Shown here: positions 17,748 to 26,189 of the stretch, in pieces
Numbering within the stretch: the stretch's first letter is position 1
Layout of the letters: the number at the start of each line of letters is the position of its first letter
Source: Faucicola mancuniensis
GTDB lineage: Bacteria; Pseudomonadota; Gammaproteobacteria; Pseudomonadales; Moraxellaceae
NCBI RefSeq assembly: GCF_046523945.1
Contig: NZ_CP171363.1
Coordinates: 1,240,001 to 1,304,000 of the forward strand
Length of the DNA stretch: 64,000 bases
Reading direction: 5' to 3'
Program-made: the position numbers and the translations under genes
The notes under the pieces: generated by a model
What the model saw: only the letters and a program-made list of their open reading frames with translations
The model's database searches: none
Told to the model about the DNA's origin: nothing

Positions 17748-18413
17748 ATGTCGATTACTGTTTATACTTCCGTTAATCCTGCTCGTCTGTTACTAGTCGA
17801 TGACCACCCCATGATACGGCGTGGCTTGAGTGACTTATTAAGTCTAGAAAATGATGTCAAAGTCGTGGGCGAAGCCAATAATGGTCAAGAAGCGATTGAT
17901 TATTTGCAACACAATAGCGTGGATTTGGTCGTGCTTGACAACAATATGCCCATCATGAATGGTATCGAAACACTCAAAAAAATTCGAGAACTTGAGATTG
18001 AAGGCAAAGTGCTACTCTTTACCGTATCCGATAGTGGCAAAGACGTACAAGATGCGTTGGAATACGGCGTGGACGGCTATTTGCTCAAAGATAACGAGCC
18101 TGAGGACATCATCAAAGATATCCGCAAAATTCTGCGTGATGAATTGGTGATTAGTCCAAGTCTTGCACCCATACTTGCCCAAGCTATGCGAAAACCCACC
18201 AAAAACGAAAGCAATTACGACTTGACCGACCGAGAACTACAAGTGCTACAAATGATAGCCGAAGGCTTAAGCAACAAAATGATAGGCAACAAACTCGGCA
18301 TTGCCGAATCCACCGTCAAAGTCCACGTCAAGCACATTCTAAACAAAATCGGACTGCGTAGCCGAGTCGAAGCCGCTGTTTGGGCAGTCAGCGAATTTAA
18401 ACAACCAAAATAA
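17748..18413 (+). CDS. narL: nitrate response regulator NarL
   Basis: The DNA-binding partner of NarX. The receiver domain has acidic residues D18/D19 and phospho-acceptor D64 in VVLDNNMP, with the conserved lysine in YLLKDNEP. The C-terminal LuxR-type helix-turn-helix (LTDRELQVLQMIAEGLSNK, then GIAESTVKVHVKHILNKIGL) binds TACYYMT-type heptamers. Its 221 residues are normal. It is co-directional with narX. The 7-2-7 sites near narK1, narG and moaA are its likely targets. Confidence 0.95.
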   Translation: MSITVYTSVNPARLLLVDDHPMIRRGLSDLLSLENDVKVVGEANNGQEAIDYLQHNSVDLVVLDNNMPIMNGIETLKKIRELEIEGKVLLFTVSDSGKDVQDALEYGVDGYLLKDNEPEDIIKDIRKILRDELVISPSLAPILAQAMRKPTKNESNYDLTDRELQVLQMIAEGLSNKMIGNKLGIAESTVKVHVKHILNKIGLRSRVEAAVWAVSEFKQPK

Positions 18414-18422
18414 GGATTTTTA

Positions 18423-19244
18423 TCAATCATTGATAAGTGCTAACAACCCTGTGATATCTAACAACGAAAAGTGTTCGCCTTGGCGTTCAATAAGTCTTTG
18501 CTGTTGAAGGGTTTGTAAGGTTCGGTTTAATGTCTCTGGGCGTAACCCCATTTGATTTGCCAATTGTTTTTGACTTATAGGTAGCACAAACGACGTATTG
18601 GGCGGAAAATGGGTGAGCAAATAATAGCTGACCTTGGCTTTGGCACTTTGAAATGTGAGCAAATCACTGCTTAATAAATGTTGATACAAGCGTTTACTCA
18701 CTTGGCTGGTAAACCATGTCAACAGCTCCCCAAGTTCAAACTTTCCCACCCAATAAAAATAATCACTGACAGGCAATGTCGCCACGATACTGGTTTGGTT
18801 AGCTTTGGCAGTCAGTTGGTGTAAGTTACCTTGATTGAGTAATAATTGTAATTGTTTAGATTGAGTATGTTGGGTCACTGCATAACGAGCTGATAATAAT
18901 GATTTTTTTTGTTCATGCAATTGACTATCATGGATATCGTATTGCCATAGGACGCTTTCATTGAGCAAGTTGGGCTTGTCGTATAGTTGGATAATACATT
19001 CTTGACCATTGGGCAGTTGGCGATGACAGCTCACCACACCGCTAAGCAAGAAGTAGAGATAATTGACTTGGTCATGTTGCAAAAAAATATGTTGGTTTTT
19101 GTGGTATTGGGTGAGTGATACTTTATTTAACAAACTTTGTTTGGCTTGATTACCAAGGGGACCGTCAGGTAATAAGTGAATTAATGGATGCTGACTGAGT
19201 GAGTGTAAGTATTGGGATTTATTTTTGTCGACATTTTTTAACAT
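18423..19244 (-). CDS. Crp/Fnr-family regulator without Fe-S cysteines
   Basis: A 273-residue Crp/Fnr protein: a cyclic-nucleotide-type beta-barrel (about 50-160), a dimer helix, and a winged helix with recognition helix RPETLNRTLQTLQQQ. The family's E-x3-R contacts are present, which suits TTGAT-type half sites. It lacks the N-terminal cysteine group that holds the 4Fe-4S cluster in FNR/ANR; the only cysteines are two in the barrel (SCHRQ, ECIIQ). This recalls DNR-type nitric oxide sensors, but that is inference. It is about 40 residues longer than usual. It converges on narL with a 9-base gap, which suggests a role in the nar regulon. Confidence 0.85.
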   Translation of the reverse strand: MLKNVDKNKSQYLHSLSQHPLIHLLPDGPLGNQAKQSLLNKVSLTQYHKNQHIFLQHDQVNYLYFLLSGVVSCHRQLPNGQECIIQLYDKPNLLNESVLWQYDIHDSQLHEQKKSLLSARYAVTQHTQSKQLQLLLNQGNLHQLTAKANQTSIVATLPVSDYFYWVGKFELGELLTWFTSQVSKRLYQHLLSSDLLTFQSAKAKVSYYLLTHFPPNTSFVLPISQKQLANQMGLRPETLNRTLQTLQQQRLIERQGEHFSLLDITGLLALIND

Positions 19245-19339
19245 GATAAAAACAACCTAATGTTGGTTATACTAGACTTATGATAGGGGGGCTTTACTCA
19301 AAAAAAGAGTCGTCAGAAGTAGCAGTTATTTTTAATAAA

Positions 19340-19355
19340 TACTACTTTTAGCGTA
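19340..19355. promoter_or_regulatory. possible NarL-like site before the carbonic anhydrase gene
   Basis: TACTACTTTTAGCGTA keeps the first heptamer and spacer of the three stronger sites, but its second heptamer is degenerate. It lies between the divergent Crp/Fnr-type and carbonic anhydrase genes. An AAGCTAG direct repeat further on, near 19414-19434, is unexplained. Confidence 0.35.
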
Positions 19356-19476
19356 TTCAGACCGTGATAAAGCGTACTTTTTGGGCATTGGTGGTTTAAA
19401 TTTTTTTGGTTAAGCTAGTTCTAACAAGCTAGATTTTATCAATTCAAATTTTACCCAATCAAAACCAAGGTTAATC

Positions 19477-20133
19477 ATGAGCCAAATTAATGTACCTGAG
19501 CATTCTTTAGCTGATTTGTTGGATAATAATAAATTTTGGTCAGATGCGCTCAATGCTCGTGATCCTACCTATTTTGCACGCCTTGCTAAACAGCAAAATC
19601 CCAAATATCTATGGATAGGGTGTTCTGACAGCCGTGTACCTGCCAATGAAGTTGTTGGGCTAATGCCAGGTGAGCTATTTGTCCATCGCAACGTCGCCAA
19701 TATGATAGTGGCTACTGATATGAATTTACTGTCGGTGTTGCAATATGCAGTCGATATTCTAAAAATTGAGCATATTATCATCTGCGGACATTATGGGTGT
19801 GGCGGGGTCAAAGCGGCATTGGGACATGAAGAATATGGTTTGATTGATAATTGGCTTAGGGCATTAAAAGGTATGCGGTATCAATATACTGATAGTTTTG
19901 AGGATTTAACCCCTGAGCAAGAAGTGGACTTGCTGTGTGAAATCAATGTCAAACGCCAAGTGACCAATACTTGTCATACCACAATTGTGCAAAATGCGTG
20001 GCATCGTGGTCAGCCATTATCGGTGCATGGTTGGATTTATGGGTTAGAAAATGGACTGATAAACGATCTAAACGTCAGTATCTCGAATCTTGACCAACTG
20101 GCAGATTCTTTTGTGTATCATGCACCAGTATAG
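19477..20133 (+). CDS. can: beta-class carbonic anhydrase
   Basis: Interconverts CO2 and bicarbonate in the cytoplasm. The zinc ligands and catalytic dyad of beta enzymes are clear: C49 and D51-x-R53 (GCSDSRVPANE), then H105 and C108 (CGHYGCGGV). The 218-residue length is normal. The C-terminal SVHGWIYGLENG is a family hallmark. It lies at the end of the nar region, divergent from the Crp/Fnr-type gene. A link to nitrate respiration is possible, given the weak NarL-like site upstream, but not shown. IS debris follows 14 bases after the stop. Confidence 0.95.
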   Translation: MSQINVPEHSLADLLDNNKFWSDALNARDPTYFARLAKQQNPKYLWIGCSDSRVPANEVVGLMPGELFVHRNVANMIVATDMNLLSVLQYAVDILKIEHIIICGHYGCGGVKAALGHEEYGLIDNWLRALKGMRYQYTDSFEDLTPEQEVDLLCEINVKRQVTNTCHTTIVQNAWHRGQPLSVHGWIYGLENGLINDLNVSISNLDQLADSFVYHAPV

Positions 20134-20146
20134 CATAGTCACATTA

Positions 20147-20304
20147 GACCTCTTTCCAAACTACCTTAACTCAAAATTATAAATCGCAGAAATCAGATTG
20201 ACCCTTAATCCAAAACGTTTTCTGCGATTACGATAACGACAAGATAATATTTTAAAACGTTTGATTTTACCAATAACATGCTCATTTAACACACGTTGGA
20301 GGGC
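20147..20304 (-). pseudogene. IS5-family transposase remnant (C-terminal end)
   Basis: Minus-strand translation from about 20302 reads LQRVLNEHVIGKIKRFKIL and then the end of an IS5-type DDE transposase, finishing in a stop near 20163. Only about 46 codons remain. The outer end GACCTCTTTCC after a TTA at 20144-20146 looks like an IS5-type terminus. The fragment is cut by the IS256-type element at 20305. Confidence 0.7.
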
Positions 20305-21365
20305 GTTCAAAACTCTGTGTCAGTTAAATTATAGTTTCATCACAGTATCTAAACGACCAGGGAAATAGATAGACAACTGCATCATTGATTGACCCCAATT
20401 ATTAATTGGCATCGTCCATTTCTCTGACGCATTTAGCATACCAACATACAGTAATTTTAGCAAGCTTATTTCGTTTACCGCCTTATAGACAGGCTTTAAA
20501 TCACGCATAAAGGCTTTTTGGTCACGACTTGCCACATAACGCAGACTATTGCGAATTTGATGAATCACACACAATTGCACCTCCGTATTAGGGAAGACAG
20601 CCTGTATCGCCTCAGGAAAGCCTTTTAAGCCATCAACGCAAGCAATGAGAATATCTTGTACGCCACGATTGTGTAAATCAGTGAGTACCGATAGCCAGTA
20701 GTTTGCTCCTTCACTCTCAAAGCAGTATAGACCGATGAGTTCTTTTTTACCTTCGGTATTAAGTGCTAGAAGCGTGTAAACCGCTTTATTGACATAGCGT
20801 CCTTCGTCTTTGACCTTGTAGTGAATAGCATCGAGCCAAACAAAGGGATAAACACTATCAAGTGGTCGTGATTGCCATGCTTTAAGCTGTGGTATCAGTT
20901 GGTCAGTAATACTGCTAATGGTGGCTTCGGAAACCTCAAGTTGGTAAATTTCAGCGATATGGTTTTTGATTGCGCCATAGCTCATGCCATGAGAAAATAG
21001 CGATAAGATACGGTTATCAATTTCAGGCGTGAGTTTGGTTTGGTGTTTCTTGACCAATACAGGCTCAAATTCACCATTGCGGTCTTGGGGTGTTTCTAGC
21101 TCAAAGCTACCGACTGTGGATTTGATAGTCTTTTTACTATAACCGTTACGGCGGTTTTTACTAGGATTCTGCTCTAAGTAGCTGTCGATTTCGGCTGATA
21201 AGGCAGCTTCAGTGAGTTGTTTGATGAGCGGGGTAAGTACCCCATCACTGCCTGTGATGGGTTTGCCTGATTGGATTGCTTTTAAGGCTTCGTTAAAGTC
21301 AAAGTTTTGCATGGTGTCTTTCCTGTTTTTTTGTTAGTTTACAGAATTGACACAGTTTTTTGAAC
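20305..21365 (-). mobile_element. IS256-family insertion sequence, defective
   Basis: The ends GTTCAAAACTCTGTGTCAGT (20305) and, read inward on the other strand, GTTCAAAAAACTGTGTCAAT (from 21365) are terminal inverted repeats. The element holds one internally deleted transposase gene. The 8-base flanks (TGGAGGGC and ACTACCCC) do not match and belong to different IS families, so this is not a simple insertion; recombination or deletion has occurred. Confidence 0.8.
20329..21312 (-). pseudogene. IS256-family transposase with internal in-frame deletion
   Basis: The N-terminal two thirds are intact, including the first two catalytic aspartates (VWLDAIHYKVKD and IACVDGLKGFPEAI) and the LCVIHQIRNSLRYV motif. 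After KPVYKAVNEIS the sequence jumps straight to LLKLLYVGMLNASEKW near the normal C-terminus. It has 327 residues instead of about 400. The missing segment normally carries the catalytic glutamate (NAVE region), so the enzyme should be inactive although the frame is open. Confidence 0.85.
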
Positions 21366-21821
21366 ACTACCCCCCCCCATACTGCTTTTACCTCGCTGTG
21401 CTGTTTCTGCAAATACTTTGTTGCGGTTGATACGGTGATTATCACATACGGCTAAACTGGTTGAGTCAATGTAGTTTATGCCTGTGCAGTTGTTTTGCAT
21501 GAGAGATTGTAGGTAGTCACACATGGGAACTATTGCTTTTTCCATGAGTTCTACCATTCTTGTGTAGCTTGGTAGGTTTGGAAAGGCAGGTTTTAGCCAT
21601 TGGGTGAGGTAGTTGTAGTAGAAGGCTTTAAATTCTCTGTATTTTATTTGGTGAAATACTACCAATATGGTGATGATTTCTGATAAACTAATACGGCATG
21701 GTTTGTTTCGTGTTTTTTTACTGCTTTTGCTCTTTTGGGTTAGCATTTTCTTCTGTTGTTCGTTTGTGTATGTTTTGCAATAGTCGTCTATGTGGCAGTA
21801 TAGTGCTTCGAGGTTGTCCAT
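21366..21821 (-). pseudogene. IS982-family transposase, 5' fragment
   Basis: The first roughly 150 residues of an IS982-type transposase: MDNLEALYCHIDDYC, the basic KSSKKTRNKPCRIS stretch, and INYIDSTSLAVCDNHR with the first catalytic aspartate. It ends at GKSSMG, where the normal protein would continue WFFGFKLH, and runs into the IS256-type end through a run of nine C on the plus strand (21370-21378). The left end of this element probably lies near 21915, inside the truncated gene beyond. Confidence 0.8.
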
Positions 21822-21895
21822 GTAAGAAGTCCTTGTTAGGGTTGTTTGTGGTGAATTTACTTTAACATATTGGGCTTCTTTTTTTTAGTTTTTTC

Positions 21896-22006
21896 TTATG
21901 TCGAATTTAGGTTAAATAAAGTTAAAATGATGGCACTTGTTAAACCACCGAAAAAGTTAAATTGCCACAATGTATTTAATACAGGATAATCAGTTTTTTC
22001 AGTCAT
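21896..22006 (-). pseudogene. small membrane-protein gene truncated by the IS982-type element
   Basis: An open frame starts with ATG at 22006, 20 bases beyond the stop of the GbsR-type gene, and reads MTEKTDYPVLNTLWQFNFFG followed by a hydrophobic stretch (GLTSAIILTLF). It ends after 36 codons in sequence that appears to belong to the insertion element. The hydrophobic start suggests a membrane protein co-transcribed with the regulator and probably under its control. I do not recognise the family. Confidence 0.55.
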
Positions 22007-22026
22007 AATCAATTCTCATTCATCAT

Positions 22027-22587
22027 TTATTTCAAAAACTTTTGAATCGTAGCCCCAAGTTTTAAGATACGATTAAGGGTCATTGTAGAAAGTTTTAACA
22101 TTTCATTCGCCCAAGTCGTCAGCGTATCTACAAAATTATGCGTATCTTTAATGCGTTTTTGCACATCAGCATTCTCATTGCTAAACTCAGGGTCATCAAT
22201 CAAATTCGCCAAAAAATCCACCGTTGGGGCAAGCTCACGGCGATAACGCTGTTCCACAATCGCTTTGGCAAGCTCCCACACATCATTACTGGCACTAGTA
22301 AAATAATCCCGTCTGTCGCCCATGATATGCACGGTTTGCACCAAATTTAGGCTTTGCAATTCCTTGATACTGTTGCTCACGTTGGAGCGAGCCACGCCAA
22401 GCGTGTCTGTGATTTCTTCGGCATTCATCGGTTTATCCACCAAATACAATAATGCATGAATCTGCGACACGGTGCGGTTTACGCCCCATTTGTTGCCCAT
22501 TTCGCCCCAATGTAAAATGAATTTTTCCATCGTTGGTGTGAGTTTCATAAATTTCCCCAGTGTGTTAAGATTTTCTATATTTTGCAT
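22027..22587 (-). CDS. GbsR/MarR-type transcriptional regulator
   Basis: A 186-residue winged-helix protein of the GbsR group. An N-terminal MEKFILHWGEMGNKWGVNR helix is followed by the DNA-binding part (MNAEEITDTLGVARSNVSNS, then IKELQSLNLVQTV and a DRRDYF wing) and a helical C-terminus. GbsR proteins control osmoprotectant or membrane-related genes in some bacteria; the target here is unknown. Met14 (22548) is a possible alternative start. A 14-bp perfect inverted repeat lies 3 bases upstream of the start and is the likely self-binding operator. The downstream partner gene was destroyed by an insertion sequence. Confidence 0.85.
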   Translation of the reverse strand: MQNIENLNTLGKFMKLTPTMEKFILHWGEMGNKWGVNRTVSQIHALLYLVDKPMNAEEITDTLGVARSNVSNSIKELQSLNLVQTVHIMGDRRDYFTSASNDVWELAKAIVEQRYRRELAPTVDFLANLIDDPEFSNENADVQKRIKDTHNFVDTLTTWANEMLKLSTMTLNRILKLGATIQKFLK

Positions 22588-22590
22588 TTT

Positions 22591-22622
22591 TTATTAATTT
22601 CTGTCAATACAGAAATTAATAA
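22591..22622. promoter_or_regulatory. perfect 14-bp palindrome, probable GbsR-type operator
   Basis: TTATTAATTTCTGT (22591-22604) and its exact reverse complement ACAGAAATTAATAA (22609-22622) flank CAAT. It lies between the regulator start (22587, minus strand) and era (22707, plus strand). The long symmetric dyad beside a dimeric repressor gene suggests autoregulation. Confidence 0.7.
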
Positions 22623-22706
22623 AAATTTTAACTTATCAAAAAATTACTGAAAAATTTAATAAATTCGCCTACAATAAGCACAATCAACCCAAATTTTGAG
22701 AAAACC

Positions 22707-23714
22707 ATGAACGACAATCACAACCACAATGACAACCAAAACAATGACATCATCAGCCAATTTTTTAACCCAAGCGAAAGCGAACCACAGCGAGCCGAAG
22801 ACTTTCGCACAGGCTATGTGGCGATTGTCGGTCGCCCAAATGTTGGCAAATCTACCTTGATGAACCATGTTTTGGGGCAAAAACTCTCTATCACATCTCG
22901 CAAACCACAGACCACTCGCCACCGCATTACGGGTATTTTTACCAATGAAGAAATGCAGGCGATTTTTGTGGATACACCGGGTATTCACAGCAAAGAAGTC
23001 AAAATGATTAACGAGCGTATGAACCAAACCGCTACTTCAGCATTGGCGGACGTGGACGTGGTGCTGTTTGTCATTGACAGTTTAAAATGGGTGGGCGATG
23101 ATGAGTTGGTGTTCGCCAAAATCCAAAACCTTGACGTGCCTGTCGTTGCGGTGATTAACAAAAGCGACACGATAAAACAAAAAGGCGAATTGTTTCCATT
23201 GTTAGAAAAACTGCACAATACAGGTGTATTTGCCGATATTGTGCCGATTTCTGCCTTGCGTGGGCATAATTTGGACGAACTTGTTAAAGTGATTGGCAAA
23301 TATTTGCCGATTGCCGAGCCGATTTATGATAGCGAGCAGATTACCGACCGTTCTGAGCGGTTTTTAGCGAGCGAAATTATCCGTGAAAAAGTCATGCGAA
23401 CGTCAGGCGATGAAATTCCGTACGATTTGACCGTGCAAATTGACACTTACAAGGACGAACCTGCCCACCAAGACCCAAAAACAGGCAAATGGCGAAAAGC
23501 GGTAACGTTCGTTGATGCGACTATTTTTGTGGAGCGACAAGGGCAAAAAGTGATTGTGATTGGCGATAAAGGCGAAAAAATCAAACAAATTGGTATGGAT
23601 GCTCGTCTTGATATGGAAAAAATGTTTGGTAAAAAAATCATGCTCACGCTTTGGGTAAAAGTCAAAAAAGGCTGGAGCGATGATGACAGAGCTTTGACAA
23701 GTTTGGGTTATTGA
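22707..23714 (+). CDS. era: GTPase Era
   Basis: An essential GTPase that binds 16S rRNA and helps 30S assembly. G1 is GRPNVGKST, G2 lies around KPQTTRHR, G3 is VDTPG, G4 is NKSD, and the C-terminal KH domain holds VIGDKGEKIKQIG. It has 335 residues; the first 35 are a His/Asn-rich extension (NDNHNHNDNQNND) absent from most Era proteins. recO starts 1 base after the stop, so the two are translationally coupled. Confidence 0.97.
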   Translation: MNDNHNHNDNQNNDIISQFFNPSESEPQRAEDFRTGYVAIVGRPNVGKSTLMNHVLGQKLSITSRKPQTTRHRITGIFTNEEMQAIFVDTPGIHSKEVKMINERMNQTATSALADVDVVLFVIDSLKWVGDDELVFAKIQNLDVPVVAVINKSDTIKQKGELFPLLEKLHNTGVFADIVPISALRGHNLDELVKVIGKYLPIAEPIYDSEQITDRSERFLASEIIREKVMRTSGDEIPYDLTVQIDTYKDEPAHQDPKTGKWRKAVTFVDATIFVERQGQKVIVIGDKGEKIKQIGMDARLDMEKMFGKKIMLTLWVKVKKGWSDDDRALTSLGY

Positions 23715-23715
23715 T

Positions 23716-24483
23716 TTGCGAAATCAACCCCTAACAGGCTATGTACTTCACCAAAAACCTTACGGCGAAAATCGTAGCCTAATTTACTTTTTTTCGCAAG
23801 AATTGGGCTTGGTGCATGGCATTGGCAAAAAAAACTTACCCTTATTTTATCAAATTCAGCTTTTCGCCACAGGCAAAAACAGTCTAAAAACTTTTAGCCA
23901 AAGCCAAATTATTTATCAAAATAACCAACAAATTTTTAGCAGAAATCACGGCAAAAGCAATTTAGCAGGTTTGTATATTAACGAACTTTTGTTAAGAATT
24001 TTTGGCATATCCAACGTAGAAGACGCAACGCCAAACCTTTGGCAACAATACGCCCAAACGATTAACGCCATTTTTTTATTATTTCAAGATGACAATCAAA
24101 ATGACAAATGGAGATTGCATTTTTATTTACGCCATTTTGAAACGGTATTGTTAAATGAACTTGGCTATGCCATTGATTTTTCACAAGATAACTTGCAAAA
24201 TTCCATTGAAAAAACCTGTTTTTATCACTATCAATTAGAACAAGGTTTTTGTTTTAGCAATGAAAGGCAAAAAAATGCGATTTTGGGTGAAAATTTGTTA
24301 ATTTGGCAAAATTTATTGGATAATCCGCAAACTTTTGATGAGTTTTTTTGCCAAAATTTAACGAAAACGCCGATATTATTAACCGATTTTGCCAAAATTT
24401 ATCGTAATATTTTGGATAATTTACTCAATTATCAACCACTCAAAAGCCGTGAATTGTGGCAACAAATGATAAAATATCAATAG
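23716..24483 (+). CDS. recO: DNA repair protein RecO
   Basis: Helps load RecA on SSB-coated DNA with RecR in gap repair. The N-terminal OB fold (GYVLHQKPYGENRSLIYFFS) and helical C-terminal domain match the family, and 255 residues is usual. The start is TTG, 1 base after the era stop. Unlike many RecO proteins it shows no four-cysteine zinc site. The era-recO-pdxJ order is common in gammaproteobacteria. Confidence 0.92.
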   Translation: MRNQPLTGYVLHQKPYGENRSLIYFFSQELGLVHGIGKKNLPLFYQIQLFATGKNSLKTFSQSQIIYQNNQQIFSRNHGKSNLAGLYINELLLRIFGISNVEDATPNLWQQYAQTINAIFLLFQDDNQNDKWRLHFYLRHFETVLLNELGYAIDFSQDNLQNSIEKTCFYHYQLEQGFCFSNERQKNAILGENLLIWQNLLDNPQTFDEFFCQNLTKTPILLTDFAKIYRNILDNLLNYQPLKSRELWQQMIKYQ

Positions 24484-24500
24484 CTTACAAAGGAAAAATC

Positions 24501-25244
24501 ATGAATAAAAACAAACCTTTACTCGGTGTAAATATTGACCATATCGCTACTTTGCGAAACGCTCGTGGCGTGGATTACCCTGACCCTGTACAAGGGGCGT
24601 TGATTTGCGAGCAAGCAGGAGCGGACGGCATTACGCTACATTTGCGAGAAGACCGCAGACACATCAAAGATGCGGACGTGTACGCCATGAAAAAAGCCTT
24701 AAAAACCCGTATGAACCTAGAAATGGCAGTAACGGAAGAAATGCTCGCTATTGCCTGTGATGTTAAGCCAGAATGGGTGTGCCTAGTACCAGAAAAACGC
24801 CAAGAAGTCACCACCGAAGGCGGACTTGACGTGATTGGCAATAGCGAAAAAATCGCTCATGCCATTGCAAAATTGCACCAAGTTGGCACGCAAGTTTCGC
24901 TATTTATTGACCCAGACATCGCCCAAATTGAAAAAAGCATTGAACTTGGAGCAGATGCGATTGAACTGCATACAGGGGCATATGCTGAATATTGGCTAGA
25001 AAAAGACACCACAAAAATTGATAAAGAGCTACAACGCATAAAATTAGCGGTTAATCTCGCCAAAGACAGAAAGCCAAGTTTACTGGTAAATGCAGGACAC
25101 GGTTTAACTCGTGAAAATGTCGCACCGATTACCGAAATTGACGATATTCACGAACTGAATATCGGTCATGCCATTATCGCCGATAGCGTGTTTATGGGGC
25201 TTGACAATGCGGTAAAAGCGATGAGAAATGCTTTTGATAATTAA
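24501..25244 (+). CDS. pdxJ: pyridoxine 5'-phosphate synthase PdxJ
   Basis: Condenses 1-deoxyxylulose 5-phosphate with the PdxA product to give pyridoxine 5'-phosphate. The TIM-barrel marks are LGVNIDHIATLRNARG, ITLHLREDRRHI, CLVPEKR(Q)E, SLFIDPD, ELHTG and NAGHGL. It has 247 residues from the ATG at 24501, chosen because AAAGGA lies just upstream. The gene follows recO by 17 bases. Confidence 0.97.
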   Translation: MNKNKPLLGVNIDHIATLRNARGVDYPDPVQGALICEQAGADGITLHLREDRRHIKDADVYAMKKALKTRMNLEMAVTEEMLAIACDVKPEWVCLVPEKRQEVTTEGGLDVIGNSEKIAHAIAKLHQVGTQVSLFIDPDIAQIEKSIELGADAIELHTGAYAEYWLEKDTTKIDKELQRIKLAVNLAKDRKPSLLVNAGHGLTRENVAPITEIDDIHELNIGHAIIADSVFMGLDNAVKAMRNAFDN

Positions 25245-25251
25245 GAAAAAC

Positions 25252-25785
25252 TTAACAACCTGTCGCATCTTCGCTATGCTTTTTGGTTTTAATCATACCT
25301 GTTTTGCTAAAGGTAACTTTAAACATATTTTGAGTTTCTAAATCATTGGGGCAGTATTTGATATGCCCCATATGCCCAATCGGATTGCCATTTTGTGGTT
25401 TAAAATCCACATAAATCCTGTTTAAACCGACACTTAAGCGTATCTTGCCATAACGATTTGGCACAGCTGTAAACTCACGCAATGCATCCACGCCATCATC
25501 AAAACGATGATTGCCATTTTTATCAATAAAACTTAATAAAAATTCACCATTTCTCGCAACACAGACCCGATTGGCATCAGCGGCACATATGGTTAAGATA
25601 TTTTGATAAATCATCGCATCTTGCTTGGCATTTACCAAAAAAGTTTGCAATATATTATTGACACTTTGGGCTTCCATTTTTTTGAGCTGTTCTACAAAGC
25701 TCGGCACGGCAATCGCAGCGACAATCCCAACAACTGACATCGTTATCAAAAACTCAATCAAAGTAAATCCACAAGTTTTTTTCAA
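25252..25785 (-). CDS. FimT/GspH-type pseudopilin
   Basis: A type IV pilin-like minor subunit. From the proposed TTG start at 25785 the protein begins MKKTCG then FTLIEFLITMSVVGIVAAIA: a short basic leader, cleavage after Gly, Phe at +1 and Glu at +5, then the hydrophobic helix. The 177-residue length fits FimT/GspH pseudopilins, and four cysteines follow. The frame is open upstream to 26001, but that part is AT-rich and unlike a pilin leader. No other pilus genes are adjacent. It converges on pdxJ. Confidence 0.8.
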   Translation of the reverse strand: MKKTCGFTLIEFLITMSVVGIVAAIAVPSFVEQLKKMEAQSVNNILQTFLVNAKQDAMIYQNILTICAADANRVCVARNGEFLLSFIDKNGNHRFDDGVDALREFTAVPNRYGKIRLSVGLNRIYVDFKPQNGNPIGHMGHIKYCPNDLETQNMFKVTFSKTGMIKTKKHSEDATGC

Positions 25786-26189
25786 AATAAAATTCCAAAG
25801 CAAAAAATCATCACTATCATAAGAAAAAAAATCATAATTTTCCACAAAAAAATATAAAAACGTAAAAAAATGTAAAATAATTGTAGTTTTTCGTGATAAA
25901 ATATCACAGATGACTAGCAAAAAAAATCTTTTTGCATTAAAATTCCACCATATCAACAACTGGTATAGTCTATCTATTATTGGTGTGCATTTTTTAATCA
26001 AATTTATACAAAAACCATAAAGATTTTAAGGTTTTTTGTAATAATTTGACGAAAAAATAAAAAAATGGTTGTTATTTTAATGATAAAACGTTAAGCTATT
26101 AACAACTGAAGTTTTAGGGTGGGTTTGCACTCACTTACGATAGGTAGACTATCATTTGTAACTTAAAGACAAATCCTTCTGGAGGAATT

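Noticed and set aside
18416..18440. TTATCAATCATTGATAA as an FNR box or narL terminator
   Set aside because: The half-sites are in reverse order for TTGAT-N4-ATCAA, it lies at the 3' end of two convergent genes, and no T-tract follows.
21370..21378. Run of nine C as a phase-variation tract
   Set aside because: It lies in a dead transposase fragment at an IS junction, so changes of length would have no product to switch.
26126..26155. TTGCAC and nearby hexamers as an ompA promoter
   Set aside because: No -10 hexamer with good spacing could be assigned, so I did not list a promoter there.
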